From positions 1 through 64,000 of the forward strand of contig JAQZBR010000002.1 of the NCBI GenBank assembly GCA_029237775.1: a stretch of 64,000 nt of DNA. The letters are read 5' to 3'. The translations under genes and the position numbers were made by a program. Source of the DNA: Bacteroidota bacterium. GTDB lineage: Bacteria > Bacteroidota > Bacteroidia > 2-12-FULL-35-15. This document shows, one piece after another, positions 27,173-35,411 of the stretch (its first letter is position 1; every line of letters begins with the position of its first letter). A model generated the notes under the pieces. That model ran no database searches, was not told the origin of the DNA, and saw nothing but the letters and a program-made list of their open reading frames with translations.

Positions 27173-27738
27173 TAGCCGATACGTTTTTGGACAACATGTT
27201 CCACCTTTTCAAACAGCTGCTGAGGACTGGAAGTTCTCCATGCCATATCATTAAGGCTTCCGCCACCAACAATGTAGTAATCAATATTTGCGTGGTTGAA
27301 TTCTTTCATAACATGGTCCCGGAAATTCAGAAAAGCGATCCATCCGTCTTCCACTTCTTCAAACCATTCTTCATAATAGCAATCATCAGAATAATGAAAG
27401 TTTAAAACATTCTCTCCTATAAGAATGAATTTATTTATTCCGAAAGCCATTATCTTTTCAATGATGTCACGCTTTAAAACCATGATATCATTATTGATGC
27501 AATCGTTCCATTCACCGATCAATTCAATGATCGCATAGCCTTGTTCGTATTCAACAAAAAGTATTTTTATATACAGAGTAGGGGAGTCGATGTCATCCCA
27601 TTGTGGATGTATGACGAAATTATAGATGGCATGGGTATACTCGAATTCACTGTATTCCCTTTCATAAAAAGGGGAACGCTCATCTTCTGATGCGATATAG
27701 AGATGCCTCCAGTTATAATATGGCTCTATGTCCTGCAT
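27172..27738 (-). CDS. Conserved hypothetical cytoplasmic protein (188 aa)
   Basis: This acidic soluble protein starts YYNWRHLYIASEDERSPFYERE and is rich in Tyr, Glu and Asp, with a GGGSLNDMAW segment near 165. No signal peptide or membrane segment is visible. The style is that of Bacteroidota-specific uncharacterised proteins. It is coupled to the downstream secreted glycosidase-like gene (start and stop share a base). Confidence 0.78.
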   Translation of the reverse strand: MQDIEPYYNWRHLYIASEDERSPFYEREYSEFEYTHAIYNFVIHPQWDDIDSPTLYIKILFVEYEQGYAIIELIGEWNDCINNDIMVLKRDIIEKIMAFGINKFILIGENVLNFHYSDDCYYEEWFEEVEDGWIAFLNFRDHVMKEFNHANIDYYIVGGGSLNDMAWRTSSPQQLFEKVEHVVQKRIG

Positions 27739-27775
27739 GACCTACGAATACTAATCTTACGAATTTACGAATCTG
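27739..27775 (+). repeat. ACGAAT-type dispersed intergenic repeat, copy 1
   Basis: The segment starting CCTACGAATAC contains three further ACGAAT-like units and ends TACGAATCTG. A second copy occurs at 47070-47105 with about 30 of 36 bases the same. It lies directly upstream of the 188-aa gene start. Confidence 0.6.
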
Positions 27776-27840
27776 GATTTGTTATGAATTTGTTTTGGTT
27801 GGTTGTAGATCCTCACTCAAAATCAAATGTTTGCCAACTG

Positions 27841-28659
27841 TTATTTGCCGACTACCTTCTTAAAACTATCAATAGCTTTTCTAACGCTACCGTATTTGAG
27901 CAATAATTCGTTTGCTTTTTTATAATTGATCTTTAATTCTTTTGCAACCATATTTGTGCCACGGTCCACCAGCTTATTATTACTTAGTTTCATGTCCACC
28001 ATCTTGTTTCCCTTCACCCTTCCCAGCTTGATCATTACAGAAGTGGAGATCATATTCAGTATGAGTTTTTGAGCTGTTCCTGATTTCATTCGGGTGCTGC
28101 CGGTGACAAATTCAGGACCCACAACAGCCTCTATCTTATATTTAGCGGCCTTCGCGACATTGCTGCCCTTATTACAAACGATACAACCTGTGGTAATATT
28201 GTTTTTGTTACAAGCTTCAAGAGCCGCGACAACATAGGGTGTTGAGCCGGACGCGGCAATGCCGATCACTACATCTTTCGAGTTTATTTTGTGTTTCAAA
28301 AGATCTTTCCAACCTTGCTCTGTGTCATCTTCCGCAAATTCCACAGCTTTTCTTATCGCCTTATCACCCCCCGCAATTATACCGATCACCATTCCGTGAG
28401 GAACACCATAAGTTGGCGGACATTCGCTTGCATCAACTATTCCGAGGCGCCCACTTGTCCCCGCTCCCATGTAAAATAATCTCCCGCCTTCTCTCATTTG
28501 TTTAACGATCGCATTGACAAGCTTTTCAATCTGGGGGATTATCTTTTCAATCGCCTGGGGAACGGTCTGGTCTTCTCTATTAATATTTACAAGCAATTCC
28601 TTCACACTCATCTGTTCGAGTGAGTTGTAGTTGGAATCTGATTCTGTAGTTCTTTTCAA
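27841..28659 (-). CDS. murQ: N-acetylmuramic acid 6-phosphate etherase
   Basis: This 272-residue SIS-domain enzyme splits MurNAc-6-P into GlcNAc-6-P and D-lactate during peptidoglycan recycling. It has the sugar-phosphate loop GAGTSGRLGIVDASECPPTYG and the conserved TGSTRMKSGTAQKLILN. The N-terminal TESDSNYNSLEQMSVKELL fits the family, which forces a TTG start at 28659; no in-frame ATG exists upstream. The palindrome 28675-28716 lies just before it. Confidence 0.95.
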   Translation of the reverse strand: MKRTTESDSNYNSLEQMSVKELLVNINREDQTVPQAIEKIIPQIEKLVNAIVKQMREGGRLFYMGAGTSGRLGIVDASECPPTYGVPHGMVIGIIAGGDKAIRKAVEFAEDDTEQGWKDLLKHKINSKDVVIGIAASGSTPYVVAALEACNKNNITTGCIVCNKGSNVAKAAKYKIEAVVGPEFVTGSTRMKSGTAQKLILNMISTSVMIKLGRVKGNKMVDMKLSNNKLVDRGTNMVAKELKINYKKANELLLKYGSVRKAIDSFKKVVGK

Positions 28660-28674
28660 TTTTTTAAAATTTTA

Positions 28675-28716
28675 AAGCCACAGATTTACAGACAAACATC
28701 TGTGAATCTGTGGCTT
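28675..28716. repeat. Palindromic element between E1 dehydrogenase and murQ
   Basis: AAGCCACAGATTTACAGA and TCTGTGAATCTGTGGCTT form an 18-bp stem with one mismatch or wobble. On the minus strand it is followed by TTTAAAATTTT, so it may also terminate E1 transcription. Confidence 0.7.
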
Positions 28717-28730
28717 CGATTATTCTCAAA

Positions 28731-31166
28731 TTAATATATCTCCGGAAATCTTTCAGGATCACTTTCACGCATCATTTCATACACCGCGTCAAAGACATCA
28801 TCAGGGCTCGGCTTGCTGAAATAATCCCCGTCTGAACCGTATGCCGGACGGTGATCTTTCGCAGCGAGTGTGCGGGGCTCTGTATCCAGGTATTTATAAG
28901 CGCCCTGCTCTTCAAGAACCTTTTGCATGATAAATGCACTTGCGCCTCCCGGTACATCCTCGTCAAGTATCAATAATCGGTTTGTTTTCTTAACCGACTC
29001 CGCAATAGCATGGTCAAGATCGAATGGTAGTAGGGTTTGTACATCGATCACTTCAACTGATATGTCAGCTTCTGCAAGCTGCTTTACTGCCTCCATCGCG
29101 ATCCTGCAGCAAGATCCGTAGGTGACTAAAGTGATATCGCTTCCTTCATTGATAGTTTCGATAACTCCGAGCGGAAGTTTGTATTCACCTATATTGCTTG
29201 GTAACTGCTCTTTTAAACGATATCCGTTTAATGGTTCTATCACTAAGGCAGGCTCATCAGCAGTTAAAAGGGTGTTGTAAAATCCTGCAGCCTGTGTCAT
29301 GTTTCGTGGTACACAAACATGGATCCCACGAATCGAATTAATGATCATCCCCATCGGAGAACCGCTGTGCCAGATTCCTTCAAGCCTGTGCCCACGTGTT
29401 CGTATGATCACCGGAGCTTTTTGTCCGCCTTTGGTACGGTATTGAATTGTTGCAAGATCATCACTCATGATCTGCAATGCGTAGAGTAAATAATCAAGAT
29501 ACTGGATCTCTGCGATCGGACGTAAACCACGAAGTGCAAGTCCAATAGCTTGTCCCATGATAGTCGCTTCCCTGATCCCTGTATCAAATACACGGATCTC
29601 TCCGTATTTATCCTGTAAGCCTTCAAGTCCCTGGTTCACCCCACCGATCTTACCGCTGTCTTCTCCGAAGATCATCACTTCCGGATATTTAGAAAGAATC
29701 TTATCAAAGTTCTCGCGCAGAAGCTCACGGCCGTCCACCTGCTTTTCTTCACCATCATATTCTGCTTCGACAGGCTTAACATTTAATGCACCCAGATCGG
29801 ATTCGCTGTACAGATAAGAGCTGTAGCGATCATGGTTTGCAATCCTTGATTCATTAAGCCAGTTGGAAAGTTTTGTTTTTGAAGAAATATTTTCACTGCG
29901 TGTTAGGCGAAGGACTTTTTTTGCAGCAACAATTATATCCTTGCGGATAGGCTCAAGTATACCATTAAGTTCAGAAGTGATCTTCTCAATAAAAGCTTTG
30001 TTATCCGAGTCTTTGGCAACTTCAGCAATCATTGCAATAACTTCTGATCTCTCATTTTTTATCGGATTTAAATAAGCTGTCCACGCTGCGCTCTTCGCTT
30101 CACGCACAACCTTTTTTGCATTCTCTTCTATTTCTGCTAATTCATTCTCTGTAGCGATCTTGTTACTTAAGATCCACTCGCGCATTTTTTTGATCCCATC
30201 AAAATCTGATTCCCACTGAAGACGTTCTTTTGATTTATAACGTTCATGTGAACCGGAGGTGCTGTGTCCCTGAGGCTGGGTTACTTCTTCTACGTGAACA
30301 AGAACCGGAACGTGCTCTTCACGGCAAACGCGTGAAGCTTTCTCATATGTTTCGCACAGATGAGCATAATCCCAACCTTTTGTTTTGAAGATCTCATAAC
30401 CGTTTCCGCCTTTTTCACGCTGGAAACCTGCCATGATCTCTGATATGCTTTCTTTGGTTGTCTGATATTTTTTTGGAACAGAAATTCCGTGGCCATCATC
30501 CCATACTGAGATCAGCATAGGAACCTGCATAACACCGGCTGCGTTTATAGCCTCCCAGAACAATCCTTCGGAGGTGCTGGCATCACCGATGGTACCAAAT
30601 GCGATCTCGTTTCCTTTATTAGAAAGTGATTGAAATTTTCCGCCTTGTAAATCCGGATTCTGCTTAAAATGTTTAGAAGCCATTGCTAAACCTAATAAAC
30701 GGGGCATTTGTCCGCCTGTTGGAGAAATATCCGGAGAAGAATTTTTCATTTTTGTAAGATCCTTCCAGCTGCCGTCAGCATTTAAGCTGCGGGTACCGAA
30801 GTGGCCTCCCATCTGACGGCCTGCACTCATTGGCTCAAGGTCAACATCTGTGTGGCCATATAATCCTGCAAACCATTCCTGAAGTGAAAGATTTCCGGTT
30901 GCAAACATAAATGTCTGATCGCGGTAATATCCCGAACGGAAATCCCCATTCTTGAAAGCTTTTGCCATAGCAAGCTGGGCGATTTCCTTTCCATCTCCGA
31001 AGATTCCGAATTTTGCTTTACCGGTAAGCACTTCACGTCTTCCCATTAAGCTTGCTTCACGGCTTTCGTTCGCTATCTTGAAATCATTGAGAACAATGTT
31101 CACAAATTCATCCTTTGAAAATATTTGTTTTTTTTCTGCTGTAATCGCGTCTCCTGATTTTGACAT
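28731..31166 (-). CDS. Fused alpha/beta E1 component of a 2-oxoacid dehydrogenase complex
   Basis: At 811 residues this protein joins the thiamine-diphosphate E1 alpha subunit (1 to about 430; ThDP motif GDASTSEGLFWEAINAAG...WDDGHGIS near 194-229) to E1 beta (about 475-811; RELLRENFDKILSKYPEVMIFGED ... VPGGASAFI ... DHRPAYGSDGDYFSKP). Such fusions are widespread in Bacteroidota and are usually annotated as branched-chain 2-oxoacid (2-oxoisovalerate) dehydrogenase. E2 and E3 are not nearby. A -7 box at 31200-31207 leaves a short leader. Confidence 0.93.
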   Translation of the reverse strand: MSKSGDAITAEKKQIFSKDEFVNIVLNDFKIANESREASLMGRREVLTGKAKFGIFGDGKEIAQLAMAKAFKNGDFRSGYYRDQTFMFATGNLSLQEWFAGLYGHTDVDLEPMSAGRQMGGHFGTRSLNADGSWKDLTKMKNSSPDISPTGGQMPRLLGLAMASKHFKQNPDLQGGKFQSLSNKGNEIAFGTIGDASTSEGLFWEAINAAGVMQVPMLISVWDDGHGISVPKKYQTTKESISEIMAGFQREKGGNGYEIFKTKGWDYAHLCETYEKASRVCREEHVPVLVHVEEVTQPQGHSTSGSHERYKSKERLQWESDFDGIKKMREWILSNKIATENELAEIEENAKKVVREAKSAAWTAYLNPIKNERSEVIAMIAEVAKDSDNKAFIEKITSELNGILEPIRKDIIVAAKKVLRLTRSENISSKTKLSNWLNESRIANHDRYSSYLYSESDLGALNVKPVEAEYDGEEKQVDGRELLRENFDKILSKYPEVMIFGEDSGKIGGVNQGLEGLQDKYGEIRVFDTGIREATIMGQAIGLALRGLRPIAEIQYLDYLLYALQIMSDDLATIQYRTKGGQKAPVIIRTRGHRLEGIWHSGSPMGMIINSIRGIHVCVPRNMTQAAGFYNTLLTADEPALVIEPLNGYRLKEQLPSNIGEYKLPLGVIETINEGSDITLVTYGSCCRIAMEAVKQLAEADISVEVIDVQTLLPFDLDHAIAESVKKTNRLLILDEDVPGGASAFIMQKVLEEQGAYKYLDTEPRTLAAKDHRPAYGSDGDYFSKPSPDDVFDAVYEMMRESDPERFPEIY

Positions 31167-31199
31167 AATAGGATGTTGTTTAAAAATAATCGGTTTTCA

Positions 31200-31207
31200 C
31201 AAATATA
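31200..31207 (-). promoter_or_regulatory. -7 box of the E1 gene
   Basis: TATATTTG on the minus strand, 33 bases before the start codon. Confidence 0.55.
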
Positions 31208-31286
31208 ACTATTTGCGGACTTTTAAAACAGGGCTTTTGAAATTTTGTGGGAAAAATTATCTCTCTTTTACAAAGGTCATTTTCTG

Positions 31287-31781
31287 TTAAAATCTCTGAT
31301 TGTATCGCTTAACCGCTTCCTTGTAATTTGCGTTTTTTCTGTGGTTTGCAACCGGAGAGATGATGATACAAGAGAGTGATATCGCCAGAATGCTTATTCC
31401 TGCGGGTTTCAGAAGACTTGATGTGCCGCTTTGCCTTACAAGTCCGGACGCCAGAATCCCCAATGGAAGTGCTGCGAAAGCGGCAAACTCGAGCTTCCTG
31501 TTCACTTCTGCTTTGTTCAACAGTTTGGTGATTTCCGGATCTTTCAGGCTTTTTAAATGCTGATCCATGGCTCTACCGCTGGAATTTTGGTAGATTGATT
31601 GGCTCGAAGCGTATAACAGTCTTTGTGCAGGTTGCAAGCCTGATACATGCTGAATTTCATATAAACTGAAAGATTCTACCGCGCGATCGTTCATTTCAGC
31701 AAGAGAGCTTTGTCCTCTCAAACTGTAGTATTGAAGAAGCAGAAGTACAACAGCAATTGATATATTTCTAATATCTTTCAT
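31287..31781 (-). CDS. Hypothetical envelope protein, shorter paralogue
   Basis: This 164-residue protein has a signal/anchor at the N-terminus and two hydrophobic segments (FAAFAALPLGILASGLV, ISILAISLSCIIISPVA), ending KNANYKEAVKRYNQRF. It shares the hydrophobic LPLGI segment and the tail (NxKxAV.xYNxRF/Y) with the upstream gene, so the two are tandem paralogues of which this one lacks the N-terminal domain. The genes overlap by 14 bases. Confidence 0.75.
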   Translation of the reverse strand: MKDIRNISIAVVLLLLQYYSLRGQSSLAEMNDRAVESFSLYEIQHVSGLQPAQRLLYASSQSIYQNSSGRAMDQHLKSLKDPEITKLLNKAEVNRKLEFAAFAALPLGILASGLVRQSGTSSLLKPAGISILAISLSCIIISPVANHRKNANYKEAVKRYNQRF

Positions 31782-32451
31782 TATAAAGCTCGACTGCTTT
31801 TTTATTTCCTACCGTGCGTTTATGCTTGAAAACACCACTGAGGACAGGACATGCAATGGCTGCTCCCAGTAGTAAAAAACTTCCTGTAAGTGCCCCGTCA
31901 TTAACCTGTCCGTACTGGTTAGTGCCACCAAGTAAAGTGGCAAAGGAGGCGATGCCTAAGGGAAATGCAGCAAATCCGATGTACTGTAAATGTTTTGCTT
32001 CCCTTGCAGACTGAATTTTCTGAATGATTTCTTTATCATTTGTTTTTAATAGCACCTCCTGCATTTCCCTTTCTCCGATCTTCCTTCCGTTGTATTTATA
32101 CCTTGCTCCATAAGGTTCCATCTTAACCCTGCTCACCACTCTCCCTGCATTAGGATCATAATAATCACCGGCTGCCGTTGCAGTTGAATTTGTTGCTGCA
32201 GGTTCAGTATGTATTACCGGATTGTTAAATATTTCTTTGATGCCATTGGAAAATTTAATGGAAGCGATATCGGACTTTGCTTCAATATAGGTTGGGCCGT
32301 CCTGAAAATTAAATTTTTTGTATTTAATCTGTGTTGACGAGATCTCAATAATCTTCGCCTGGATCATATCATTGTTTTTTTTAATAATGGTGTCCTGGGC
32401 GAACGAAATATTTACCAGTAAACAAAGAAATACTAAAGCTTTATTCTTCAT
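31768..32451 (-). CDS. Hypothetical envelope protein with N-terminal beta domain
   Basis: This 227-residue protein has a signal peptide (ALVFLCLLVNISFAQ). The part DTIIKKNNDMIQAKIIEISSTQIKYKKF...IASIKFSNG is a known type of small domain in Bacteroidota secreted proteins that contain two hydrophobic stretches. Here hydrophobic segments at about 155-200 follow, and the tail KKAVELYNERY matches that of its smaller neighbour. Function unknown. Confidence 0.78.
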   Translation of the reverse strand: MKNKALVFLCLLVNISFAQDTIIKKNNDMIQAKIIEISSTQIKYKKFNFQDGPTYIEAKSDIASIKFSNGIKEIFNNPVIHTEPAATNSTATAAGDYYDPNAGRVVSRVKMEPYGARYKYNGRKIGEREMQEVLLKTNDKEIIQKIQSAREAKHLQYIGFAAFPLGIASFATLLGGTNQYGQVNDGALTGSFLLLGAAIACPVLSGVFKHKRTVGNKKAVELYNERY

Positions 32452-32484
32452 AGTTGCGCATTTTAAACGAATATACGGAAAAAG

Positions 32485-32515
32485 AAAATCGCCCCGAAGA
32501 GTGCGGGGCGATTTT
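32485..32515 (-). terminator. Strong hairpin terminator downstream of the TonB-C-like gene
   Basis: AAAATCGCCCC and GGGGCGATTTT form an 11-bp perfect stem with a nine-base loop, followed on the minus strand by CTTTTTCC. Confidence 0.8.
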
Positions 32516-32522
32516 AATTTTG

Positions 32523-32599
32523 AGAAGGGCTGAAGAGAGAGAAATGCTACGAACTCTCTCTTCAGTTTTTTTGCACGAACTTTTTTACAGCCCTTCTTC
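32523..32599. ncRNA. Structured non-coding segment of unknown role
   Basis: A 12-bp perfect hairpin (32530-32541 with 32554-32565) is followed on the plus strand by T7. It is flanked by outer arms GAAGGGCTG (32524-32532) and CAGCCCTTC (32588-32596), which pair with each other and share three bases with the inner stem. The terminator-like hairpin at 32485-32515 lies beside it. There is no ORF here. It may be a small RNA, a structured 3' UTR of the minus-strand gene at 32640, or a decayed mobile element end. Confidence 0.4.
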
Positions 32600-32639
32600 G
32601 GTAGGATCTTTTAATTCTGACGTCTGAACTTTGTAAAAG

Positions 32640-32960
32640 TTACAGCACCTTAAAATTTATGTCTATAAGATATATTTCATTTTTCTTAATTGTCACACCT
32701 TTCAGGTCCAGCGTACTAAATTGAGAAATGATATACTGTTTTAACTCCGGTTTATGAGTCTCGACATTCAGCACTGTAACACTTCCGTTCTCAAGAATGG
32801 TAAATTCAACTTTAACCGTTTCATTAAGCTTTTCATTCTTTAGTTCAGCCGGCATTTTTATCTGCTTGCTTATTTGTGAATGAATTGTGTTTCCTGTTTC
32901 TGCATAAGTGACGATATAGCTGAAGAATATCAGCGTGATCAGCAAGACTATCTTTTTCAT
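32640..32960 (-). CDS. Small exported protein resembling a TonB C-terminal domain
   Basis: This 106-residue product has a signal peptide (MKKIVLLITLIFFSYIVTYA). The mature part (KMPAELKNEKLNETVKVEFTILENGSVTVLNVETHKPELKQYIISQFSTL) follows the pattern of a TonB C-terminal domain, where a strand with V-x-F-x-I is followed by G-x-V...; the membrane anchor and proline-rich spacer are absent. Periplasmic; possibly a soluble TonB-like domain. Confidence in the fold is moderate. Confidence 0.72.
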   Translation of the reverse strand: MKKIVLLITLIFFSYIVTYAETGNTIHSQISKQIKMPAELKNEKLNETVKVEFTILENGSVTVLNVETHKPELKQYIISQFSTLDLKGVTIKKNEIYLIDINFKVL

Positions 32961-33020
32961 GGGGATGTTGTTTTTAATTTGTTTTTACTTATGACGAAAT
33001 GATATGTATGAAGTTACTTT

Positions 33021-34787
33021 CTAGAAAAAATATTTATTGTTTTTTTCTGATGGCTCGGGTGGAGCTGGCGGAGGCGGGGGAACATCGTTCGCATCCATCT
33101 TGTGAAGCTTCTTTATGTAGCGATCGAGGCTATCATTGTCAAATTCTTTTTCCTCAAGTCCTTCACAGTCTAAACACTTAAGCCCTGCAGCAGTCATTTG
33201 CCATCTTCTGTTCACCATATCCCTGTCAAGCGCATCATCTACATTATCGATATCAAAAATGATCCTCTCAGTACGTTTACCGAGATAAACTATTTTTCCT
33301 ACAGGAACTTTAATGATAAGTTGAAGATCCTGTGCTCTTAATTTGTCTTCAGCGTTTATATCAAAAAAGCTGTTGAAAAGGATTGTCGAATCATTTTGGA
33401 CAAGCGAATAATCAATGTTCTTTGCTCTGTTAACCGCGTCTTTTTTGTCAAAGCCATGCGCTGTCCTGATTGCTACAAGCTCAAAAGAATCAGTTTCACT
33501 TGCAACAATATTAAGTTCCGGGTATCCGATCCTGAATTTGTTATCATCCTTCGATATTAGATTCCAGTCGCCAAAGTTGATTCTGTTGTGACGGTATCTG
33601 CTACCCAGTTCGATATCATCTTCTGCAGTAGGATTCACATCAAGATATAGAACTCCATTTGCAGGTTGTTTGATATCAATATGCTGCTTACTGTTTGCTT
33701 GTTCTTCAAAGTCGGTTCCTATTACAGTTCCGATGTAGAACACCATTACCAAACCGATCAGCCATAAAATATTAGCGGTATATTTTACGATCCTGTTTTT
33801 TTGTTTTATTCCGAAGAGATGACGGATCCCGGCATAAATGATGGATAATAACGGAACACCAAGAAAAAGGATAAGACTTATAACTACAAGCTGAATCGAA
33901 AGATCATTTGGAAGAACAGCCGATCCAAATTCATAAAGTGAGAAATGAATGTTGCTTCCGGGTGCATTGAATACTGAGATTGTTCCTTTGCCGAAGATAG
34001 TTGCCAGCAAGCCAACCATCAGTAAAATTCCAATTATCACGAGGAATACTGCCACGATCTTACCAAGCACCTTGATCATATTGTAAAATACATCCCCTAA
34101 AAACTCTGTTGCTTTTCTTGCAGAGGATTTAACGCGCTCCCTGTTTTCAGTTGAACCAACATTGTCGCCAAAGTTCTTCATTCTTTTTTTCAGATCGTCA
34201 AACTCTTCGGTGACTGCCTTTCCGATATTATTGATGTCTACTTTTTCACCGCGCATCTCTAGCTTTTCAGCAGTTGTCTTTGCTTCCGGGATAATGATCC
34301 ATAGTATAATGTATACGAGCAAGCCAGAACCAAATACAAAAAAGCTTATAGCGAATGCTGCTCTGAGCCAGATTGGATCAAAGTCGAAGTAGTTTGCTAT
34401 ACCTGAACAAACTCCGCCAAGCAGCTTTTCGTCCGGATCACGGAAAACTCGTCTTCTTCTTCCGTTGTACTGGCGTTGCTGATTTTCGTTTGCCGACTGT
34501 GAAGCAGTCTGTGATTGTTCATTATCACCGGCAAAATCTTCAGGGCGCCCCATTAAAGCAATAACCGATTCAACGTCCATCATGAGGACAGCTTGTTTTG
34601 TGTTGCTTACTTTCTCCTGAAGCATCTCGGCAATGCGGGATTCGATATCGTTCATGATCTCGTCTCTTCCGTCAGAATCTTTAAAGTAGCTTCTTATCGT
34701 AGATAAATATTTATTAAGCCTGTCGTATGCATCTTCTTCTATGTGAAAGATGATGCCGCTTAAGTTCATTGTGATTGTACGATTCAT
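33021..34787 (-). CDS. PspC-domain membrane protein
   Basis: The 588-residue product starts with a small domain seen in Bacteroidota PspC proteins (MNRTITMNLSGIIFHIEEDAYDRLNKYLSTIRSYFKDSD, residues 1-85). The PspC domain follows at about 113-175 (RDPDEKLLGGVCSGIANYFDFDPIWLRAAFA...YIILWIIIPE), then further membrane segments and a long extracytoplasmic beta-rich domain. PspC proteins sense or relieve membrane stress. It lies 35 bases after a PadR regulator and is probably controlled by it. Confidence 0.93.
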   Translation of the reverse strand: MNRTITMNLSGIIFHIEEDAYDRLNKYLSTIRSYFKDSDGRDEIMNDIESRIAEMLQEKVSNTKQAVLMMDVESVIALMGRPEDFAGDNEQSQTASQSANENQQRQYNGRRRRVFRDPDEKLLGGVCSGIANYFDFDPIWLRAAFAISFFVFGSGLLVYIILWIIIPEAKTTAEKLEMRGEKVDINNIGKAVTEEFDDLKKRMKNFGDNVGSTENRERVKSSARKATEFLGDVFYNMIKVLGKIVAVFLVIIGILLMVGLLATIFGKGTISVFNAPGSNIHFSLYEFGSAVLPNDLSIQLVVISLILFLGVPLLSIIYAGIRHLFGIKQKNRIVKYTANILWLIGLVMVFYIGTVIGTDFEEQANSKQHIDIKQPANGVLYLDVNPTAEDDIELGSRYRHNRINFGDWNLISKDDNKFRIGYPELNIVASETDSFELVAIRTAHGFDKKDAVNRAKNIDYSLVQNDSTILFNSFFDINAEDKLRAQDLQLIIKVPVGKIVYLGKRTERIIFDIDNVDDALDRDMVNRRWQMTAAGLKCLDCEGLEEKEFDNDSLDRYIKKLHKMDANDVPPPPPAPPEPSEKNNKYFF

Positions 34788-34822
34788 TTTTGTATGTGTT
34801 AAATGTGTCTGTTTGTTTTTGA

Positions 34823-35164
34823 TTATCCGTTTTGTGAGGTACGGTTAGTAGTTTTATTCACGGCTTCAACAAGCTCTTTCCAGGTTGTATCCAGTTCCTT
34901 AAGGAATTGTTCACCAACCGGTGTAAGTTTGTAATATTTTCTTGGGGGGCCTGAGGTGGATTCTTCCCAGCGGTAGCTTAACAAGCCATCATTTTTGAGG
35001 CGCATTAATAATGGATAGAGAGTTCCTTCCACAACAATGAGCTTTGCTTCTTTCATCTTTTCTATGATCTCAGAAGGATAATTTTCTCCATGAGAAAGGA
35101 TAGACAGAATACAAAACTCCAGGACCCCCTTCTTCATCTGCGCTTTTGTGTTTTCTATATTCAT
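34823..35164 (-). CDS. PadR-family transcriptional regulator
   Basis: This 113-residue winged-helix protein has the PadR signature (LEFCILSILSHGENYPSEIIEKMKEAKLIVVEGTLYPLLMRLKNDGLLSYRWEESTSGPPRKYYKLTPVGEQFL). It is the usual partner of PspC in Bacteroidota and is likely an autorepressor of the pair. A -7 box at 35279-35286 gives a leader of about 110 bases. Confidence 0.95.
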   Translation of the reverse strand: MNIENTKAQMKKGVLEFCILSILSHGENYPSEIIEKMKEAKLIVVEGTLYPLLMRLKNDGLLSYRWEESTSGPPRKYYKLTPVGEQFLKELDTTWKELVEAVNKTTNRTSQNG

Positions 35165-35278
35165 GTTTGGATTTATTTTAAATTTATTTTCTATGCTAAT
35201 GTTTGTCAGGACTGATTTTTTATGCTTTACAATCGTATGATCTTATTAATTAAGTGTTATACCAAATAACTGACATTG

Positions 35279-35286
35279 CAAAGATA
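35279..35286 (-). promoter_or_regulatory. -7 box of padR-pspC
   Basis: TATCTTTG on the minus strand, in an A/T-rich region that is also upstream of the divergent TerC gene; a PadR operator could lie here. Confidence 0.5.
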
Positions 35287-35386
35287 TATATAAAATGTAG
35301 TACCTTGTATCACATAGTACTAAAATAAATCATAAGTAGTTGATTTTCAATAATAAAAATTTTTAAAATAACAGCAAAAATCTATG

Positions 35387-35394
35387 TATTTTTG
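35387..35394 (+). promoter_or_regulatory. -7 box of the TerC gene
   Basis: TATTTTTG matches TAnnTTTG, 18 bases before the ATG. Confidence 0.5.
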
Positions 35395-35411
35395 TAAAAA
35401 ATGATCTTTAT

